DNA from: Malachius bipustulatus
Taxonomy: Eukaryota > Arthropoda > Insecta > Coleoptera > Melyridae
Assembly (NCBI GenBank): GCA_910589415.1
Contig: OU342637.1
Coordinates: 42,438,162-42,502,161 of the forward strand
Length of the DNA stretch: 64,000 nucleotides
Direction of reading: 5' to 3'
Position 1 is the first letter of the stretch. Each line of letters begins with the position of its first letter. The translations under genes and the position numbers were made by a program. The notes under the pieces are model-generated. The model did not search any database. It was not told the DNA's origin and worked only from the letters and a program-made list of their open reading frames with translations. Below are positions 1-10,372 of the stretch, in pieces.

Positions 1-1178
1 GTCTTATTATTGGGATTAGAGAAAAATTGTAAAGGAAAACCTTTTAGACGATTTCATAGACAATAAAACGGCGTTACAATTTTTTTTATTTGTTGTGTCA
101 TTTTCGAGCTATGACGTAAACTTGTGTTTTTTTAAATGTAAGTCATAGTTGGCTATGACATCATTCGAAATGTCTTTTTTTTCTAAATACAACGATATAA
201 AACTCGATATCGTTTTTTCGGGAAATAAAAAAGTTAGGACGGTTTTTAATTTTATTTCCTCAAATACGTGGTATAGGCGCTGAATTTAATAGTTAATTTT
301 GAATTGAAAATCTTATATGAATTAATAGTTCAACGGGATAGCTAGTTTTCGAGAACTTTAAAAAAAAAATTAATTTTAATTCTAATCTTTCAATAATCTT
401 GTAACAATACCTACCTACGTTGTAGAACTTTAGACTAAATATTCATATCAAAATGTGACGGTTGCTTAGCAACAGTAACAGAAACAGTGAAACTATAAAA
501 TTTGACAGTTAGTTACTTAGACTTAGAGGCTTATAATTTCCATTGAACTTTAAGTATGAAGTCAGGTTTTGCAGAAGTTATTAAATCGTATAACCTGCAA
601 GGTGAATTACTCGTATGGAGTTTTCCAACCAAGAGAAGCGTGATATGACAGAATGTTATATTCAGTATCAAAAGAATGCTGTCAGGGCTGCGGAACAATA
701 TTTTCGCAGATATGTTAATCGTCGTTAACCTTTTATATTCAAATGTTTCATAATATTTTCTAGAGTTACTATAGATGGCTATTAGAAAATTTGTAGCTAA
801 TTAAGTATAATTGTTTGCATAGAGGATTACAAATTATTCTGCAAAATTATCTATGTATAATTTCAAATTCAACTGAGGCCTATCAGTTTTATGCTTACAT
901 GGCCGCCTAGTTAAGTTGAGGAAATAAAATTAAAAACCGTCCTAACTTTTTTATTTCCCGAAAAAACGATATCGAGTTTTATATCGTTGTATTTAGAAAA
1001 AAAAGACATATCGAATGATGTCATAGCCAACTATGACTTACATTTAAAAAAACACAAGTTTACGTCATAGCTCGAAAATGACACAACAAATAAAAAAAAT
1101 TGTAACGCCGTTTTATTGTCTATGAAATTGTCTAAAAGGTTTTCCTTTACGATTTTTCTCTAATCCCAATAATAAGAC
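1..1178. mobile_element. Foldback/TIR element with 263-bp inverted arms
   Basis: Bases 1-263 reappear as a near-perfect reverse complement at 916-1178: the left arm opens GTCTTATTATTGGGATTAG and the right arm closes with its complement. The 650-bp centre is unique and holds a short DUF4817-like reading frame at 615-728. The arms differ by only a few bases, so the element is fairly young. The left end coincides with the window start, so the true terminus and the target duplication cannot be seen and the arm may continue outside. No other coding capacity is visible, so it is presumably non-autonomous. Confidence 0.85.
615..728 (+). CDS. DUF4817-like helix-turn-helix fragment (37 aa)
   Basis: A short frame starts at ATG 615 and ends at TAA 726. 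It reads MEFSNQEKRD at the start and ends QYFRRYVNRR. The spacing of acidic/methionine, alanine-alanine, tyrosine and the final arginines matches my memory of DUF4817 (for example RLYAQRYPNR at 35.9 kb in this window), a helix-turn-helix found at the N-terminus of arthropod transposase-like proteins. The frame stops right where the domain normally ends, and nothing resembling a DDE catalytic core follows. It lies between the arms of an inverted-repeat element, so it is probably what is left of the transposase gene after internal deletion. Whether it is expressed is unknown. Confidence 0.6.
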   Translation: MEFSNQEKRDMTECYIQYQKNAVRAAEQYFRRYVNRR

Positions 1179-1852
1179 TGCTATCTCGGTGTAAAGAAAT
1201 CCGCGGAATTTACTTTATGTTAAATATCTAGGAAGCCATGGAGATTTTCAAAAAAACAAAAGCTGTTTCGAATTAAGCTCATAAAACTGCACTTCTTTCC
1301 CCATTTAACCGTTCCTCTAACTGCAGTAGTTTACGAGATCCCTGTACTAAACATTGAAAAAAACTCACCCTGTATACAAACTTAATGTGATTTTCTGTGA
1401 TAATATTAGCCTTATCAGTAACCTACCACATGTCCAGTGGAGGTGAATTTTAACTAATTAATTTTTTAAATGTTTTAAACTACTGTTATACATGTATAAT
1501 GATCCTTTATATTACAAAGGGGATGTTTAACCCCTGCTAGTGTTTCATGTAAGTAATTTTTAGCTCCTCTTTTTCTCTCATTTAAGACTGATTGTTTTTA
1601 TCTATCATTGTAGTGCCTGATGAAGAAAAGAAATAAAACTTTCGAAAGCTCGCAAATAGAAACCGTCATTTAATTATTTTTGCAACCCTGATGACTGCGT
1701 TCCCAATAAAACTAGTACTGTTACACAACTTTTGTCTGCATAATTTTTTTGTATCTGGCTTACCAACAGAGATATTCGGGTTTGAAGATTGAAATGACCC
1801 ACCCTGTATAAGAAGGAGCATCAGTGTCAATGACAAGAACATCAAAAAATGT
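1179..1852. other. Unassigned AT-rich sequence with a weak PLE-tail-like motif
   Basis: No gene was recognised. Two short CACCCTGTATA-type MITE ends occur near 1367 and 1801. At 1618-1655 CTGATGAAG is followed by ACTTTCGAAAGC, which resembles the hammerhead-like tail motif of Penelope elements, but the stem II region is too loose to call a ribozyme. Confidence 0.4.
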
Positions 1853-4090
1853 CTACCTCTGAGTATCCCAGACCGCACGGCATGCTAAATCACCACGCAG
1901 TCCTTCACTTTCTTCATTGATTATTGGCTCTTTGATCACATTTCCCCATGATTCTTGGCAGAGTTCGCAAAATAGATCTCTTATCTCATTATGTCTCCTT
2001 GTGACGAAACCACCTTTTTTACAACGCAAAGCATCATCAATGTTAAATTCTTCACTTCCGCAACCATCACAAGTAGGCATGAGAGCTGGACAACGATGGT
2101 ATCTAATCGTAAGCGCATCACGAAATTCATTTGGTAATAAACCAAAATGATCTTTCTTTTTTGGAATGATTGACAGCCAGTTGGATGACTTTGTTTTCGT
2201 TCCTTTTAAAATTGATCGCCCAACAGCTCTTCTTTTTGCAGGTTTGAATTTTTCTAAAGTAGCATTAAGTAATTTTTCATCAGTAATATCTTTATTTTTT
2301 AGAGTTTCTTACGCATATCTTTTAAATTTTTAATTTATGTTGCTCTACATCGAATATTGAATCAGTATTGATTGTTTTAAATAGAAATAGGCTACCTCGT
2401 TTTGTCATTTCAAAATTTAACTTTGCTTGAATAACCGGGTTTTCTATAGCAAGACCTCCTTTGTTTACAGGTAATAAAAATAAATCAGTTTCTTCAACAG
2501 TCATATTATTACATCAAAATAATGTCGGTAAAAAATTTTTCTCAATATTTCATTCAAGGGCACAGATCAATGCCATCTATCACTCGTTGTAAGTATGTCC
2601 ATTGGAATTTTATAGACTTAGTCAAGGCGGTGTAAGCAGTTTGAGGGGCATTTTGAGAAGCAGTTGTTAGTTTTTTAATATCAGATATCCATTTGTCGAT
2701 CTTACTTTTGACATATTCATTTTTTCTATCACCAATATATCCTTCAAGAAAACGTGCTCCTACATCAGTTTTTACCCCAGCTTCTCTGAATATTATTGTT
2801 TAGCTGCACACTTATCATTTTTCGAGACAATTAGTGTTGATTTGGTTCCTTGTGGATGGTACCCATGACCAATACCACAAACGTTTAACATGTCTCACCA
2901 TTCTCGCAGATTTTCAAAATTATCTTGAGCTGATGCATCATCCGCATACCAAGATTGTTTGACATTTTTTAAGACTTTCAACTTCTTAATAATGGGTAAA
3001 GTTGCGAGTGCAGACAGAGGCATTGCTAGAGGATCTCTTTGAGTTATTCCTTCCACACTGTTGATTTTCAGTACCTCTTATGATTAATTCAGAATGACAT
3101 CTATTTGTATTGCATTGTATAAAAAATCTAGCCCATCGTGGCCAGTATACACGTGCTTGTCACAATGCAAGTTGTCTATTAATTGAATTGGAAGCGTTAT
3201 TTGCGTCCACAAAAAGCAATCCCCATTTTAGACTCAGGATGATAATTCATATCAAATAGTTAATTCATTGCATGTGAAGCTCCTTCAATTCCTCCACTAA
3301 ATCCACTGCATAACTGAAATTGTGCACATGCATCAGTGACATCACAACCAGTAACTTCAATCATGTATTTTGACAGGATTCTCCTTAAGCATTCACTAAT
3401 ACCGGATTGGTCGGACTCCAGGGCAATTATCTAAGGCAATTATTAGTCTACTAGACAGCAACTAGACAGCAATGCTTGTATTTCATTCCAAGGAACTATT
3501 TGATTGTTTAGTTTCATTGTTAAATTAGCTACAGCATTTCTGAGAGAAAAACTTGCTTGTCCAGAACGAAGCAGAAAATCAGCCCAATGTTCAGTACTAT
3601 TCCGCATGGTCCTCCACCACCATGTAGTTTTTTTTTTTTCTTTTTTTTTCGTCACCACCATTTTTTCTTTATGTATAATTGTGATTTTAACTTGCAATAA
3701 TGGAGGCATTTCTATTATGTCATCGGATAAAATGAATAATGAATGATTAGGTTGGGGCGACATAGGATGCTTTTCTTTCAAAACATTATATTATACAGTT
3801 TTTCCTGTAGGATCTAATTCATTTTTTGGTTGAAGCACGTCCCCTTTATCATTTATTGTTAAAAAAAATTCTGCCTCTTTCACTTTTCCACGTAATATCA
3901 GTCTACTGAATATTTTAACAATATTTTCTACATCATGATGTTTTCTTAAATTGCTTCTAATTAGTTGTTTATCGGCTCTTATAGCTTCACTGATTAATAT
4001 ATGTATCATATTGTACTTCTTCCCATAATTTTAATCGACGATCAGGTCTTTTAGTACTACCAGCATTTAGGAAAACTGCTTCAAAGGATT
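1853..4090 (-). pseudogene. Decayed reverse transcriptase with C-terminal CCHC/RHN domain
   Basis: The minus strand can be followed through at least six frame changes and stops as one protein. From 4090 downward come FEAVFLNAG, then a stretch with RGKVKEAEFFL (about 3890), an RT core with SWYADDASAQ near 2950 (YADD catalytic box), a segment with RFLEGYIGDRK, then LPVNKGGLAIENP near 2460. The C-terminus at 1853-2080 contains CDGCG, a histidine/cysteine pair and RHNEIRD, followed by RGDLACR. This order (RT, linker, zinc-knuckle, RHN, acidic motif) matches a divergent retroelement family common in aquatic invertebrates, possibly with a restriction-like endonuclease. I cannot name the clade. It is a dead copy. 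Confidence 0.65.
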
Positions 4091-4289
4091 CCTCCAATGG
4101 GGACCATACAATTTGGTAGATACTGTCATTTTTTTGATCTTGTGTTTGGCTGTTATGTGCTGCTCTTATATTTTATTTTCAATTATAAATTGAAATTAAT
4201 GTTTATTATGGCAACGCTTCAGCAGTTTTTTTTTTTTGTAAAAAAAATAGTTAGTTTATCTCCGCCATTTTTCTTATTCGCTTCTTGAA

Positions 4290-5165
4290 ATTTTCGAGAG
4301 TTAAAGGTTATTAGTTTAGTTGTCTACTGTAAAAATTTCAATTCAAATCCTTCAAACATATGGTGCTCATAAACGGTTATAGAATTTTAGCCATTTTTAC
4401 CCATTTCCTACCCACGGCACTGACTTATTAATAGAAATAATGCAAATGTTATTGCATTATCTCAAATTTAAAATAATTTTCTTCCAATCTTGTTAATTTA
4501 GTTCAAAAGTTTTTTTTCTATTTTGCTTATACCTACCTACAGTGGTTCAAAAAATAGGTATTTTTTCTAAAAATCAAAAAGTCGCCATTTTTTGGAACGG
4601 CTACACCGATTTTACTCAGATACAGTAACAGACCACTTTTTGTAGATATCTTACTCCCACAAAAAAAACAGGCCCCTAGATTGGAAACAGCGACCAGAAA
4701 CCGTCCTACATATGGACTTTTTTTTTATTTGAAGGGACACTCTATTAAAGTAACGCGATTTAAGGTTTTTTTTAAGGAAAAGCAAACACATCGTCCCTAT
4801 GTTTCACAAGAGTAAAATATTTCGTTCACTAATCTTGAAAGATGAAGCTGCAGAAGCGTTTTTAAAATTTTAGAGAAATAAACATAATGTATCGAATATT
4901 TCCGTCATTTTTCTTAATTACTTCTTGAAATTTTTTAGGGTTACAGGATATTAGTATACCTAGTTGTCTACTGTAAAAATTTCAGTTCAATTCCTTTAAA
5001 AATTAAAGGTCAGAAACTGTTATAGAAATTTTGCCATTTTTACCCTTTTCCTACTCACGGCACTGGCTTATTAATAGAAATAAGGCGAATTTTATTGCAT
5101 TAAGACAAATTTCAATTAATTTTCTTACAATTTTGTTAATTTGATTTGTAAAAAGTTTTTTTTTC
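4290..5165. repeat. Direct repeat pair (about 240-260 bp) with an intervening MITE-like segment
   Basis: 4290-4530 and 4900-5165 share long stretches in the same order: GTCTACTGTAAAAATTTCA, CGGCACTG..TTATTAATAGAAATAA, and TTGCATTA..CAAATTT. The intervening 4550-4860 contains GATATCTTACTCCCAC and AAGGGACACTCT. Both parts reappear in the opposite orientation at 41850-42260, so this is a dispersed repeat family rather than a local duplication. There is no coding content. Confidence 0.7.
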
Positions 5166-5299
5166 TATTTTATTTTATCTACCAACGAGAAAGTGTTCTT
5201 CTATATCCGAATAACTTCAGAAAAAAAAATAAAAGGAATCTTACGAATTCGTTTTTTTTTCGAATATCTCCGAATTTAAGCGAAATTTTCTGGTCTTCT

Positions 5300-5395
5300 C
5301 AATGGAATATCATTGACCCCTAAATTGACCAACTTTTTGCTAATTTAATCGACCTGTATCTCTCAGTGTTTCCGAGATCCACATGTTGTTTATCC
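5300..5395. repeat. Single arm fragment of the 31-kb foldback family
   Basis: TAATCGACCTGTATCTCTCA followed by TTTCCGAGATCCACATG matches the outer part of the inverted arms at 31043-31987 (CTGTATCTCTTGCCGTTTCC). Only one arm is present here. Confidence 0.5.
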
Positions 5396-5412
5396 TTAAC
5401 CTTGGCCCCTGT

Positions 5413-5650
5413 GGTCCGGTTGCACAAACGCTAATTACAGATCTGCCAGATAATTACTGATTTTAAAATGTCCTGTATTATCAAAATGTTGGTCTGATAT
5501 TGCTGGAAGTTATTATACTCCCTTTTAGAAGAGTTAATTACTGATAAAAAATAAAAGATCATTCAAAATATTGACCATATTTTCAAAATTTGCAATTTAA
5601 ATTCAATAATTATCTGACAAATCTTTAATTAACGTTTGTGCAACTGGCCC
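5413..5650. mobile_element. 238-bp MITE with GTTGCACAAACG ends
   Basis: The left end GGTCCGGTTGCACAAACG and the right end CGTTTGTGCAACTGGCCC are imperfect inverted repeats, extended inward by CAGATAATTA/TAATTATCTG. No reading frame. No convincing target duplication was seen, so the superfamily is open. Confidence 0.75.
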
Positions 5651-5796
5651 ACCGTATGTTATTATGTATATTACATTTTCATATTGTCTATCTTTATAAT
5701 ATATCGTAACTTTTAATGTGATATTTTATTGTGTGGAAAAAATATCATTGTGATGAAAAAAATATTTATATACCACATAATAATGTATGAAAACTT

Positions 5797-6034
5797 AAAG
5801 GGACATGTCAACCGTTTTCCGATATCTTGAGCTGTTTTCAATTTAAGCTACTTTGAAAATGAAAATGAACACAAGTTTATGGCTACTTTCGGTACAACCG
5901 GAAGCAGTATAGGGTTGCAAATATTTTTAATCAGTTCGTCGAAATTGAAAATAGAAATGAACGAGTTTTCAGTTTTCTATTCCACTCATTTTTCCATTTA
6001 TAAATGCTCCAAAGTTCTCCCGCCTCACCCTGTA
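5797..6034. repeat. Fragment of the 858-bp CAGGGTG MITE family
   Basis: CGTTTTCCGATATCTTGAGC, TACAACCGGAAG and the terminal CCGCCTCACCCTGTA follow the same order as in the complete copies at 49770-50627 and 60335-61192. The other half is missing. Confidence 0.65.
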
Positions 6035-6507
6035 CAAGTGGAACTAAAATGATAATACTAATGATATACAAATACTATTGTGACCATAATGTAAATTAAT
6101 TAATGTTGCAAATGGCAAAGATAGTGCACACACATGAACTAGACTATCAGGTAAACCCATCGATGCAAATACATACCCGATGAGAGATAGAGTTCTAATA
6201 ACTCACAGAGCCAGGGATAAAGACATAATCCAACGATGCTATGAGCGAATGTGTGTGCAGCTTTGGTCTCGAAATCTGTTAGCAAATTTATTACCGGCAG
6301 ATTCAAAAGGCTTTACAACTCCAATGGAAATTCTCGTCTATCATCAATTATGTCATAGCTATACCTATGCTTTAGATATAACATATGAATAGGTTTATTC
6401 GGAACGTTATACAGAGTGGGGCGCCATGAACACCTTGATACGTGTATCATAAGTTGTGTACGATTAAAAAAATTGAAATACTATGTTTTATACAGGGTCA
6501 CTCACAG
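6035..6507. other. Unassigned interval
   Basis: A 70-codon open stretch at 6180-6392 has no recognisable domain and no supporting context. A TATACAGGGTCACTC end near 6494 suggests MITE debris just before the LINE start. Confidence 0.3.
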
Positions 6508-6649
6508 GAACATTCGTGCTTCGGACGCTCGCTTGAGCGGATACCTAGCTGTGTGAGTGTGATCACTTTTAAGTAAATCAAAGTAAGTAATATTTCGATA
6601 TAATATATCCTTACGTTACCATGGGGCTAGAAGCTAGGTAGCTAGTGTC

Positions 6650-7375
6650 ATTGGTGAACAAGTAATAAATTTCTTAAAAAGTAGTGAATTTGCTGAAATA
6701 GTTAATAATTTGTTGGATTCCAAGACCGAGTCGCTTAGACGGCAAATCGATTAATTGAAAACAGAAGTAGTGAATTTGAAAACCACCCACATCGATCTAA
6801 TTAGATTGCTGGATAAAAACCCTGGGAATTGATTGAATAGGGTTGCTGTGCCTAAAATAAAATACAATAATTTTCCTTTTAATAAGTCTATTGCAAATAA
6901 TGGTACCGATGTTTCCTTGCGCGAATCACCTGATAATATATTGATATCAGCTGTAGATAGCACCAGGCGGACTGAGAAAAAACAAACAATAAATATAAAT
7001 TTACCGCAATTAATTAATTCGTCACCAACGAAAGGTCCCGCAAGGAAAATAGGAATTGCCGATGTAAATAATCGCAGGATCAACAATGATTCTAATCCCA
7101 TAGAAGATAAATCAAAAAATGATAACTTTAAAACCGTCGTCACTAGGAAGCATAGAAGAAAACTGAATACCGTAGTTGGAGCAGCTAGTAACCTCGCCAT
7201 CAAAGGGGTTATTCCGTGTGCCCATGTTCATGTTTACAGGTTGAACCCTGGTCTACAGGAGGAAGATTTGCGCAAGCATCTCCAGGAAAATAAATTCGAG
7301 AATTTCAGATGTACAAGAATGTATTCCAATTCTTGTATAGTGGAAACTGCCCTATTTGAATATATGTATAGGTGA
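6650..7375 (+). pseudogene. LINE-A ORF1 (coiled coil plus nucleic-acid-binding part), with stops
   Basis: The frame begins near 6650 with a heptad-like segment (KSSEFAEIVNNLLDSK), a typical ORF1 coiled coil. It is interrupted by TAA after RRQID (about 6753) and TGA near 6832, then stays open from 6833 to 7375. The open part is basic (VVTRKHRRKLNTV) and ends with HVYRLNPGLQEEDLRKHLQ, matching the conserved C-terminal motif of LINE ORF1 proteins that bind RNA. The end at 7375 is created by the deletion that fuses ORF1 to the middle of RT, so the true C-terminus is gone. Confidence 0.65.
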
Positions 7376-7377
7376 AA

Positions 7378-7973
7378 TTTTAACGGCTGCGGAAAGAAAA
7401 GAGTTAGCACTTGGTGTTTTCTCAGATTTTTCTAAGGTATATGATTGTATAAATCATACTTTGCTTTTCAAAAAGTTAGAATGGTATGGTGTGGGTAATG
7501 TGTAGCTCCAGTAGATCAGATCTTTCCTGACTGGGAGGTTTCAGGCTGTCAAGCTTGATGCTGCAGGCAGCAGTGCTGTATCGGATAAGATATATGGCAC
7601 TCGCAGTATTCACCAGGGAAGTGTTATCGGTCCTCTGCTGTTCACATCTACATCAACGATCTCTGTGAAATATTCAGTGAGGAGAAACATATAATAAAAA
7701 AATTATGCAGATGACACTTCCTTAATAATTAGGGCACATGATTTGGAATCATTTCAGTCTGGGGTCAGATCTGCGCTTGAGAGAGTGCAGGATTGGCTAA
7801 ATGCGAATGATTTGATTCTGAATGGAAGAAAGACCAAGTTGATTTTATTTACAACAAAAAATAACCCTAATATTGGTGGATGTGACGAAGTTAGTATCAA
7901 TTCTGAATACGTCCAACTTGATACACACACAAAACTATTAGGTATTTGTATTTGTATATTGAGGGTGATCTAG
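7378..7973 (+). pseudogene. LINE-A reverse transcriptase palm fragment
   Basis: Starting at the deletion junction, the conceptual protein reads FSDFSKVYDCINH (RT motif A), then GTRSIHQGSVIGPLLF (motif B region), NYADDTSLI (YADD catalytic box, about 7705) and WLNANDLILNGRKTK. Motif A is preceded by KELALG, as in CR1/Jockey-group LINEs. Two in-frame stops (GTG TAG CTC near 7502 and a second soon after) and at least two frameshifts lie between motif A and YADD. The fragment ends at KLLGI (about 7943), where an unrelated LINE piece is inserted. Confidence 0.75.
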
Positions 7974-8300
7974 TTACTGCGACCTAAAAGATCTATTGTA
8001 TCCCCTCTACTGTGCTTCGCCTGGTGTGGAGTCCCTTTAGTGAAGCACCCTCTCCAGGTCCGTTTCCTTGAGAAACTTCAGGATTTTGAGAGGATCAAGG
8101 TCGAGTAAGTTCCCGGCCTCTAGCTGGTGGTGGCCCAGAACATTACTTCTTTTGAGTTCTAACGCATCGCAGTTGAGCAGTAGGTGACGTGGTATCTCGT
8201 CTCCTTTCCCGCAGAATCTGCAGACGCCGTTCTCTTCTATGTATAACTTCCTCAGGTGTTCCTTGAGCTTACTAATAGGTATACACGTAGACAACTTACT
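7945..8300 (-). mobile_element. Inserted 3' fragment of another LINE, opposite orientation
   Basis: The host LINE reads KLLGI just before 7945 and HVHELSKKLNS just after 8311, two blocks that are normally about ten residues apart, so the intervening 350 bp are an insertion. The inserted piece is richer in GC than the host LINE and codes on the minus strand. Confidence 0.7.
8037..8294 (-). CDS. C-terminal CCHC end of a LINE ORF2 (85 aa, partial)
   Basis: The frame contains VCRFCGKGDEIPRHLLLNC, a C-x2-C...H-x4-C knuckle typical of the extreme C-terminus of R1/Jockey/I-type LINE ORF2, followed by a leucine-rich tail (LDLDPLKILKFLKETDL) to the stop. It starts in mid-protein, so it is a fragment. 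It differs clearly from LINE-A, LINE-B and LINE-C in this window, none of which shows this zinc motif. Confidence 0.65.
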   Translation of the reverse strand: MSTCIPISKLKEHLRKLYIEENGVCRFCGKGDEIPRHLLLNCDALELKRSNVLGHHQLEAGNLLDLDPLKILKFLKETDLERVLH

Positions 8301-8310
8301 TAGCTGAAAT

Positions 8311-8892
8311 GTGCATGTACATGAATTGTCAAAGAAATTGAACAGTATTGTTTATAGCATGAGACTGATGAAAAGGTATTGTAGGTTTGAGGTATTCAGA
8401 ACTATTTATTTTGCTTATTTTATATCTAGAATGAAGTTTGGCAAAAATTTTTGGGGTGGCGCAGCAAGCTTCAATAAAATGTTTGTTATTCAAAAGCAGG
8501 CATTTAGAATCTTAAATGATTTGACATACAGAGAATCATTTAGGGGTACATTCAAAACGAAGAAATATTTAACATTTACGGGTTACTATATCTTCGAGTG
8601 CCTATTGTTTAATTTCAAATATAGAACTTATTTTTCATCTTTTCAACATAACCATGACTATAGTACACGAAATTATGGCAATTACAATTTTCCAATACAT
8701 AGATTGAGTTTGTATGAAAAAGGGCCAAGTTGCATAGGTATGAAAATTTTCAATCTACTTCCTATGTATATAAAACAAATTGTAGATCTAAAAAAGCATA
8801 AAAGAGAAGTTTTTAATCTATTGATAGACATCGAACCATATTGTCTGGAAGAATTTACTAGTCATAGAAGAAATATTAGATATGGGCGATAG
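8311..8892 (+). pseudogene. LINE-A ORF2 C-terminal domain
   Basis: 193 residues continue the LINE-A ORF2 after the inserted piece. Motifs include KKLNSIVYSMR, YFAYFISRMKFG, NKMFVIQKQAFRIL and EKGPSCIGMKIFNLLP, the conserved region after the RT thumb in CR1/Jockey-group ORF2 proteins. It ends at TAG 8890 with EPYCLEEF close to the stop, the family's usual ending. There is no internal stop here, so this part decayed less than the RT palm. It has no function on its own. Confidence 0.75.
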
Positions 8893-9250
8893 TATGTAAA
8901 ATGTAGTTTTAAGTATAAAATTTGCTTTTTGTTTTTCTTGCAATGAATTTATTTGATTATTGTTCGTGAAGCTAATTAGGAAGCTTCTCAAATAGAATGG
9001 TTGACGTATTTCGACCCACTATTTTGTAATTGTGGCTGTTTGAAGTAAATAAAGTTATTATTATTATTATTATTATCACTACCTATAATATGAAAATTGC
9101 TTTAGACTACACATGTTTCACATGAAAGTGGCTATCAAATGTTTTTTTTCAAATGTAATGCTGTCATATCGGTTGTCCAATAATTAACACGTCCCAAGCT
9201 GGCCCTGGAGATCTAAACTTATACCTTAATTTGATTTTCTATTAATATTA

Positions 9251-10060
9251 GATTAGATTAGATTAGATTCATCTTGAGTGGGCCATTGTGACACCTCCAC
9301 TGCGACCGTGGGTCTATTGTGGCTCACATCTAGTCATCTAGGCACACAACCTCATCAGGTCAAGCTCTTAAAGGAAGCTGACCGTCTTGACGGTTGCTAT
9401 GTATCCAGGTCCTCCGGTGTGAGAAAGTTTCTTCCGAAGGTTTGTACCCTGGTTATTCGTCTTCCTTTTTCTCAGGGGAGATTTTTGCTCCTCCTGGTCC
9501 AGCGGAATCGAGCTGTTTCTTGGAGTCGGATTAGAACCCATCTCCACAACTTACGAAAAATATATGTTTTACACACTCCATGGAAGTCCCAGGAGTGACT
9601 GGGAAAGGTTTGTCTACTCCCTGTAGAGCTCGCATGCGAGGAGTAAGGCTCAATAAAACAGGGTGCGTCCGGTGCCCCGAGGTTATGTTTGCCGCTAAAA
9701 TTGAGCTACCCACAGTAATGCATCTCTTCGGAACGCGCAATTCATTGCGGAGGTTTTTATAGTGGTGCCTCATTTACGCAGTCCGGACGGTTAAGCCAAT
9801 ACCACACATATCTCTCTGTGCGCGAGACATGCCCACGCCGCAGAGTGATAAACGGTTTGACGGAGAGCCCACATTCCGTCATTCTCCGGCGCCGTTGCCC
9901 CTAGTGCAGAACTTTATTCACGACACGACAACTAGATTGGGGAGGTCCACGGCAGGGCTTTTTGAGCTGTCAGACTGGATTTTTAAATCCGACGAGCTCC
10001 ATCACCACTGCTAACCTTACTCACTGTCGCTCATTGTAAAGCCTTCCCCTATCCGCCTAA
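9251..10060 (-). repeat. GC-rich island with (TTAGA)n tail, possible LINE 5' region
   Basis: A (TTAGA)n tract at 9251-9271 borders about 790 bp that is much richer in GC and CpG than its surroundings. Read on the minus strand it would be a GC-rich leader, a 57-codon frame and then the (TCTAA)n tract, the layout of an internally deleted LINE or a SINE with a simple-repeat 3' tail. I do not recognise the family. Confidence 0.4.
9368..9541 (-). CDS. 57-aa hydrophilic ORF, possible truncated LINE ORF1 start
   Basis: From ATG 9541 to TAA 9368 the frame starts MGSNPTPRNSS, is rich in proline, serine and lysine/arginine (SPLRKRKTNN) and has no hydrophobic segment. N-termini of LINE ORF1 proteins look like this, and the upstream GC-rich leader would fit a LINE internal promoter. 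Nothing specific is recognisable, so it could also be chance. Confidence 0.25.
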   Translation of the reverse strand: MGSNPTPRNSSIPLDQEEQKSPLRKRKTNNQGTNLRKKLSHTGGPGYIATVKTVSFL

Positions 10061-10143
10061 TTTAAAAAATGCTAAAAACTTTAAGTTTTTAACTTTAATT
10101 GTAAAGTTTTAAACATTTTTTTAAATTTTAATAACCACGTGTC

Positions 10144-10262
10144 TTGCTCACGTGTACCCTCACCTGACTCACTAGTGTTGTTTTTCGATGATTTCGGGGG
10201 CCATGTACCCTCACCTGCTGGCTGACTAGTTGTGTGATTTTTCTATGATTTCGAAGGCGGCA
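10144..10262. repeat. Two-copy tandem repeat, period about 51 bp
   Basis: GTACCCTCACCTG at 10154 and 10205 begin two similar units that both continue with ACTAGT and TATGATTTC-type sequence. The rest of 10061-10372 is AT-rich and shows nothing else. Confidence 0.5.
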
Positions 10263-10372
10263 TGATTCTTAAAATTGGGCTCCTTGCTTAATTAACGATT
10301 TCTGACACCATGTTATATTATGATTGATTAAATATTAAATTAATAATATATTAATATATTAATAATAATAAT

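Larger units (their letters stand above)
6508..9076 (+). mobile_element. LINE-A: broken non-LTR retrotransposon with (TTA)n tail
   Basis: The element can be followed from a CATTCGTGCTTCGGACG start (about 6512) through ORF1, a deletion junction, the reverse transcriptase palm and a C-terminal domain to AATAAAG plus a (TTA)n tail at 9049-9076. Endonuclease and RT fingers are deleted at about 7378. A 350-bp piece of a different LINE in the opposite orientation is inserted at about 7945-8300. Frameshifts and stops show it is dead. The RT sequence suggests the CR1/Jockey group, but this was not tested. Confidence 0.8.

Noticed and set aside
6833..7203. Hydrophobic minus-strand ORF opposite LINE-A ORF1 (6751-7203)
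   Set aside because: Antisense shadow of ORF1, whose conserved C-terminal motif is on the plus strand.
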